Shown: positions 58,064 to 64,000 of the stretch, one piece after another | How the letters are laid out: each line of letters opens with the position of its first letter | Position numbering within the stretch: the first letter of the stretch is position 1 | Source of the DNA: Artocarpus heterophyllus | Taxonomy: Eukaryota; Streptophyta; Magnoliopsida; Rosales; Moraceae | Assembly: GCA_025403435.1 (NCBI GenBank) | Contig: CM046345.1 | Coordinates: 1,364,001 to 1,428,000, forward strand | Direction: 5' to 3' | Length of the DNA: 64,000 nt | Position numbers and translations under genes: made by a program | Notes under the pieces: generated by a model | What the model saw: the letters and a program-made list of their open reading frames with translations, nothing else | The model's database searches: none | Told to the model about the DNA's origin: nothing

Positions 58064-58240
58064 TAGGGTGTTTGGAAGGGTGGTGGGAACCGTTGATTAG
58101 AACCACTTTTACTGTAATATATAAGAACTTTACACTGTAGCGATTTTTTTAATTGTTACTGTAGCATGTGAGAGCTTTATATTTTTATAACTGAAAAAGT
58201 AGTAGGAACCATGATTCCCACCACCCTTCCAAACACCCAG
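58064..58240. mobile_element. MITE (family B), best-preserved copy
   Basis: 177 bp flanked by TTA (58061-58063 and 58241-58243). Ends GGGTGTTTGGAAGGGTGGTG and CACCACCCTTCCAAACACCC are perfect 20-bp inverted repeats, extending further through GGGAA. The inside has TTACTGTAGCATGTGAGAGC and TTTACACTGTAGCGA. There is no coding capacity; this is a non-autonomous element of probable PIF/Harbinger type. Confidence 0.9.
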
Positions 58241-58243
58241 TTA

Positions 58244-60890
58244 ATTTTAGTTTTATGTTTTTGTAAAATATTTCTAGTTTTTATATTGTAAGATAGTTAT
58301 GTTTAGTAAAATTATGTATTTTTTTACCTTTATAATATCTTTCTAATTTCCTTTTTAGCTAAGGAGAAAGGAGGAAATTTTGCAAAATTAAGATATATTT
58401 TTAGTTTTTTAAAGTTTTCTAGGCAATTATAATATCAAAATCATTTTTAGAAAACTTATAATTTTCATGTTTATTTAGCTAAAATTCTTGCAAAATCAAG
58501 TTTTTGATTTATCATTGATATAGGTTAGCACAGATAATACTTGAGAGCACTTTGATTATTCATAGACTGGGAATGGTATGGTAAATGCTTAACTTTACTT
58601 TTGTTGGTAATTTTACCTAATTAATTTTGAAATTGTGCATTTTTGTTAAAAATGAGTTTTTGATGTATTATATAGACATGAATTGATACATTAAATACAT
58701 AGTAACTCTTGATTTATTGTAAATAGAAGATGGCATATTGCATACTCAAACCATTTTAATAAATAATTTTAAAAAAATTAAAATATATTTAAGTTAATTG
58801 CTAGAATAGAATATTTAATCCTCAGCATTGTTAAAATTGTTGTTTCTTCTAAGCAAATTTTGCACTTATTATAAAAGTTCCATCTTCTATTAATTAAATC
58901 ACATTTCTTATTATTAAAGTTCTATTTATTATTTCAATTTAAGTCATATTTCTTGTTATTGAAGTTTCAAAAATTATGAAAAAATCTAAAAATGAAAAAG
59001 TAAAAAATGAGTAAATATTGTAAATAATTAACTGTAATACACAAATTCTTTAACTAATAAATAAAACTAATATAATTGAGATATTAGACCTTTGCAATAT
59101 ATTGTCCTTATGGATCAACCTCGGATTTGTCAAGTATTATTACTTGAACAATCTTGTACTTAGACTTACACTTTTAGATCCGAATAAAACACCCTACTCT
59201 AGTCTAGTTTTTTAAAAATATATTAGAATTAACAAATTGAAAGATATTGTCTCGATCTAAAAACCTCAACGAGGATATTTTTACCAATCTGATGAATGTT
59301 CACAAATTGAGGGAATTATTGTCCTTTGCTAACTGTAGTAATATTACTTGGAGAGGAAACTGCCATAATTGTTTCCTTAAAAAGATTGCCATGATTTTAT
59401 TTAGTAATTATAAATCCAGATCTTTTACCTAGCTATGTTCCTCGCAATCTAATCATATCATCATATAAAAGTACCTCAATTTGTGAGAATCTCCTAAATA
59501 TATTTTACTACCCAATATTTTTTGCAATTATTATTACAAAGTATTTTGTATTTTCAATAATCTTAAACCGATACGTTCATGCTTTGAAAATGATTAAGTG
59601 GTTAGAAATCAGTAAAAAAAAAAGGATTAAATATAACAATAATGTTGCCAAATATTAATATTTGATATTTAATCTTGTACTAGTATTATATATGTAGCTA
59701 TCATTTTAGTGTCATAAAAGAAAATATCATTTTAATATATATAAAATATCTATGTGAAAAATACAGATTAAAATGTATCTTGTGAAAAACATATAGTTCC
59801 AAAGTACAAAGAAAAATATTAGTTTTCCTGATAGCCAAAATACTCTAAAATAAAAATAAACTTAATTAGTAATTCTTTATTTTTTGAGATGAAAATTATT
59901 AATTCTTTAGCATGGTATAAAAAGTGAAATAAAATTTTTTTGATATTTAAAAGTCTAAAATAAAATTAGAATAAATTAATAAATTTTTAGTGTGGTATAC
60001 GAAAAAGACCTAAACAAATACAACAAAATATGACATATCCAGGGGCGGAACTACATTAGGCCATGGAAGCGGCCGCGCCCCTGAGCCCAATAGCTCCTTC
60101 TAATTTTGCCTTATTAAAAAAATATTTTCACTATTTTTAAAAAATATATATATTTTTACTATTTATCCCTTTAAAATTTTATAAATTGTATAATGAGGGT
60201 ATGGTGTTTTTTTTATATAAATATTTCAATTATATCTGAGGTTTTTATTTTGAAAATACTCATATTTCAAACTTAAAACCCCAAATAAATCAAAAACCAT
60301 CTATAGTATCATGAAGACTTATTTTTTTTTGGGACTCTAGTTTTAAAAAGTGAATTGAATTTTATCACATGCTTAGTTCATTCAAGTTAAGAACATAATA
60401 GATAAAACAAGGACAAAAATAAGGATAAACTTAAAAAGATACAATTACGTTTTAATTTTTAGTTTAAAACTTTTGTTCTATTACATCCCTTGAAAAAAAT
60501 TTCTTGCCCCGTCCATGGTCATATCACATTATTTTGAATAAAAAAGTATGTAGAAACACAAAAATTAAAAAAAGAAAGGACAACTAGGCAGTAATATTTT
60601 TCATCTAAAAAATTATTGTTAATAAAAAAGAAAAAAATGCTGTTGTCTCATTTGCCCTTTACACTATAAAGTATCATGGAAACAAGTAGGTATTTGAAAT
60701 TGAAACTCAAACACATTAGTACGTGGGATAGTTGAAACTCAACTAAAAAAAATCCAAGTTGCTTTCCTAACACTTTTTCTTTTAAGTTGAAGGACTTAGT
60801 TGCGACAAAAAAATAAAGGGACCGCATTCTAAAAGAAGTAAAAAGTGAGGGTAAATAAAAAAAGAAACCCAACTCACATAAAGATTACAG
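58244..60890. other. Intergenic with a GGGGCGGA-type repeat
   Basis: No gene seen. At about 60038-60110, CCAGGGGCGGAACTACATTAGG followed by GCCCCTGAGCCC, with TTTCTTGCCCCGTCCATGG near 60500, looks like the two ends of a decayed roughly 460-bp transposon relic. Near 60840-60890 begins the glycosyltransferase-like gene's leader. Confidence 0.4.
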
Positions 60891-60962
60891 CACTCTTACT
60901 CTGCCAGTTTTTGCCTTCCCACTTTCACTCTCAGAAGCAACTTCTCTCTCTCTCTAACCACC

Positions 60963-63900
60963 ATGCCCAACCACCACCACCACCACCACCTTCACGCCCC
61001 ACTCCGGCCACCTTCCTCCGCAGCGGCCTCCTCCGCATCTCAGTCGTTCACCTCGAAGATCCTCCTTCTGCTCACCCTGCTCCCCCTCACCCTCGCCGCC
61101 ATGGCCTTCGTCCTCCAATGGCGCGGTGGGCTCACCGATCCCACCACCCGCTGGGTCCCACCCGGCTCCGACAAGCTCTTCCCCGGCATGGACCCCTCTC
61201 CTCACTCCTCCGCCGCCGCCGTCTCCCTGTCCTCCCGCTCCTCCTCCGCCGACTGCCTCAAGCTCGGCCGCAGCTCCTCCCCTTCGTTTCCGTACTTCCA
61301 CGATTGGAAGTTCGATCTCGGATCCAATCTAAAACCCAAGGTCTCGCTTTTCATTTGAAATTTTCTAGCTTTTTGGTTTGATCTCAGTGGTTTGGTTGCA
61401 AATGCTGATGAAAAATCGTGGTGATATCGAATTTTTGTGGATCGGAATTTACTGTCGCTTTCGAATTTACGAGTTTTTAGTTTTTTTTTTCTTCTTTTAT
61501 TTCATTTTGGTTGCTCAGAACTGAAGACGGAGAGATTGAAAGTTTGAATTTTTAATTTATTTTATTTGAGATGAATTATTTTCCAGTGTGTTCTTCTGAT
61601 CTTTCTTGGTTAAATTTCTAATTTTTTCCATTGAGATTTGAATTTGATTAGTGAAGCTGGGGAATGAAGAGCTTGAAAGTGATTAGCACGCGCGGCATTG
61701 TGAATTGATTTTACGGGATCTTAGTACTGAGATTGATAATTCTGAGGGAAAATCTTAGGGTTTTCCGGTTATTTTGATTCTGGATTTTGATTTTTGTGGG
61801 TCGAAATTTACAAGTCTTTCGAATTTTTGTGCTTTAAGTCTCTTTATTTTTCATTATGGGAGCTTAAAAAATTGAAATTAGAATATCAAGTTTGGATTTT
61901 TGCCTTTTTCTGAACTTGGATTCGAACTCTTTACCTTGCAATGGAGTTGGTGTGGCTTTACCTCTTGGTAGAGTCGGGTGTGGATGTTTGCCCTTTCTTT
62001 AAACATATGTTGTTTTCCACTGTGACTTTCTGATGTAAACTTAATTTATTCTTTTTCCCCTGGATATTCCCTGTCCAGAAGTGATAACCAAGCAAGGCAT
62101 TGTTGATGGCTGTTTTTCTTTTAGCTTTCTTGGGCAAGAAAGTAAAAGATTATTTTGAAAGTGATCTTATGGGGTTTTCTGTCAATATATATAGATATGC
62201 ATTACAACAAGTACATCGGCGGGCTTACAGCAGATTCTACCATGGATGTTTTACCATAAGGTTCTGGGTGTTTCTACTTTTTTTCTTTTTGTGGAAGGGA
62301 AGGCGGCATCTCCTGAAGTATCTAAAGTTTTGGAATCTATTCCTGTGAGTTAATGCACTTATGCTATTAGTGCATAACTTCTGCTTTAATTATTGGTATG
62401 TTTGATGTCATAGACTTCTTTGAGTGAAAATAATGCGTTGCTTTCTCAGGGGGTAAAGGTTATATACAGAACAAGAGAGCTGGAAGAGAATCAGGCTAAG
62501 AGGTAGGTTAGTCTTGTTACTTTCATGGTTGGACCACGTCCCACAGATTAAAGTTGGACCAAAAGTAGTCTTTTTGCTTTCCCTTATTGATTGGTAATAA
62601 ATGAAGATGTAGTGTGTATGATGGTGGAATTTACTATATTTTACTACTTCAGCCAGTTGAATAACAGCTTCTTCTTTTTTTCTTTTCTTTTTTTTTCTGC
62701 GTGCAACTGATCAGCCGGATATGGAATGAGACATGGCTGTCAAGTTTCTTTTACAAGCCTTGCAACTATGAACTTTTTGTGAAGCAATCTCTCAACATGG
62801 AGATGGCTATCGTCATGGCAAGGGTAAAGTCAGATTCTCATTGCTCTGCTCTTAAATTTTTATCTTTAAAAAATTAGTTTTGATCGCGTTCGACCCACTT
62901 TCTCTCTCTTTCTCTCTCTCTCTCTCTCACTAATACTAGGATGCTGGCATGGATTGGATACTTCATCTTGACACTGATGAGTTAATACACCCAGCTGGTG
63001 CTCGGGAGTATTCTTTGAGACAGTTGCTGCTGGATGTTCCCGGGAATGTTGACATGGTTATATTTCCCAACTATGTAAGTGAAATTATGTGGATCTTCCC
63101 TCTGTTTTGATGGCTGGCTGAACCGAAGGACATGTGGCATGCAAAGGATAATTACACATCTATTTCTTATTATTCTTTGTGTATTTTGTTTTCCAGTTTA
63201 GCTAAGATGTTTGCTACTAGATAATCTAACTAACAATGGAATTTGTAATTTTTAGGAGAGCAGCGTTGAACGGGATGATGTTAAGGAACCTTTTACTGAG
63301 GTAAGTGTCCTATATGTTCTCGGCTGTTTTTGTCTTTCACTCGCTGTCGCTTTATCTAACTTCAGGACCTATGACGATGATGTAAAAACTATTCAGTTTA
63401 ATTTATAACTTATTTCTCAACCTCAAAGTCGGTATGCATGTATTACTTTCTAGTCTCTAGAATGGGAACGTTCCATAAATTTTATTCTTGTTCTCTCCAC
63501 AGTTTGTTTCTGAAGACAGATTTAATCTATGTCTTGTCCTCTATCTCCATAAGCAGGTGTCAATGTTCAAGAGGAATTATGACCACCTTCCAAAGGACAC
63601 GTACTTTGGGATGTACAAAGAATCAACTCGTGGTAATCCTAATTATTTTTTGACGTACGGGAATGGGAAATCAGCAGCTCGCATCCAAGACCATCTTCGT
63701 CCTAATGGTGCACACAGATGGCACAATTATATGAAAACTCCAAAGTACTGTAATTTATCGTGAATGAGAAAGTGTTATTTTATTTGGCTTCTTGATTGTT
63801 GTAATTATATCTTGTCTACTTTCGTTTAGGGAGATCAAATTGGAAGAGGCTGCTGTTCTACACTATACATATGCCAAATTTTCAGATTTGACCTCTAGAC

Positions 63901-63971
63901 GTGATCGATGTGGCTGCAAGCCTATAAGGGAGGATGTGAAGAGATGCTTTATGCTGGAATTTGACAGATCA
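60963..63971 (+). CDS. Glycosyltransferase-like membrane protein (partial, 3' end off window)
   Basis: Eight exons, 60963-61340, 62195-62344, 62450-62502, 62715-62823, 62940-63074, 63256-63300, 63557-63744 and 63830-63971, join in frame to 400 codons; the gene continues beyond the window (donor GTGAGT at 63972). The N-terminus is a short cytosolic tail with a run of histidines, then one membrane anchor (about 33-51), as in Golgi type II enzymes. Conserved blocks: [26 protein letters not shown], the DxD-type HLDTDEL (Asp241-Thr-Asp243, expected to bind metal and sugar-nucleotide), and the [17 protein letters not shown] and RRDRCGCKP regions. These match the plant At3g57200/At2g41451 family of glycosyltransferase-like proteins (GT2/GT92-like fold). 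Acceptor and product are unknown to me. Exon 1 is strongly GC-rich; the rest is not. The CT-rich leader directly precedes ATG. Confidence 0.9.
62887..62929. repeat. (CT)n run at an intron end
   Basis: TCTCTCTC-rich tract just before the acceptor of exon 5, forming an unusually long polypyrimidine tract. Confidence 0.8.
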
Positions 63972-64000
63972 GTGAGTTTATTTCTTTATTAGATTCTTTT

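Noticed and set aside
60954..61381. Other frames over exon 1 of the glycosyltransferase-like gene (both strands)
   Set aside because: Shadow frames of a GC-rich exon; only the 60963 frame joins all later exons in phase and has the membrane anchor.
1..64000. CRISPR arrays, operons, riboswitches, rRNA
   Set aside because: Plant nuclear DNA; the repeats seen lack the regular spacer structure of CRISPR and no RNA-gene signature was visible by eye.

Overview
The window is nuclear DNA from a eudicot plant. It is AT-rich, its genes have GT-AG introns, and the families are plant families (ERD15, LOG, UBP24, JINGUBANG-like WD40). Ty1/copia retrotransposons and short TTA-target MITEs fill the spaces between genes. 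I cannot name the species from sequence alone.

Four genes look intact: ERD15 (+, coding 18415-19475, with an inferred intron in the 5' UTR); an intronless JINGUBANG-like seven-blade WD40 gene (+, 37939-39225); a seven-exon UBP24-type deubiquitinase (-, 45324-48965); and the first eight exons of a type II membrane glycosyltransferase-like gene (+, 60963-63971) that runs off the right edge. They share no obvious pathway and simply sit in repeat-rich plant DNA.

Two gene-family relics are clear. A lipid-transfer-like (eight-cysteine) gene at 14546-14986 has one in-frame stop and two compensating frameshifts. An intronless LOG (cytokinin-activating phosphoribohydrolase) pseudogene begins at 22795 and is cut after 45 bases by a 9.76-kb Ty1/copia element (22840-32603), then resumes at 32604-33195. 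The 5-bp target duplication GTGTC flanks the element exactly.

That copia element has 2.04/2.06-kb LTRs, a tRNA-Met-type PBS, gag, protease, integrase, RT and RNase H, and a polypurine tract. Four in-frame stops, a 35-bp tandem duplication inside the gag zinc knuckle and a further frameshift inactivate it. Its most unusual feature is a set of GC-rich, nearly palindromic repeats placed in opposite orientation in the LTR U3 and in the 5' leader. An older, gag-less copia relic lies on the minus strand at 9148-14084.

Region by region: 1-9147 is repeat-bearing intergenic DNA; 9148-14084 the old copia; 14546-14986 the lipid-transfer relic; 17.6-19.8 kb ERD15; 20-22.8 kb duplicated and coding-like scraps; 22.8-33.2 kb LOG relic plus copia; 34.2-34.5 kb a MITE inserted in another MITE; 37.9-39.2 kb WD40; 40.8-43.3 kb tandem duplications, a MITE and a weak secreted-peptide exon candidate; 45.3-49 kb UBP24 with a minisatellite in intron 1; 49.5-60.9 kb MITEs, two minisatellites (about 86 bp and about 37 bp) and a possible large LTR-like block; 60.9-64 kb the glycosyltransferase-like gene. 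Exon boundaries were set by eye from GT/AG sites and reading-frame continuity; no search or alignment program was run.
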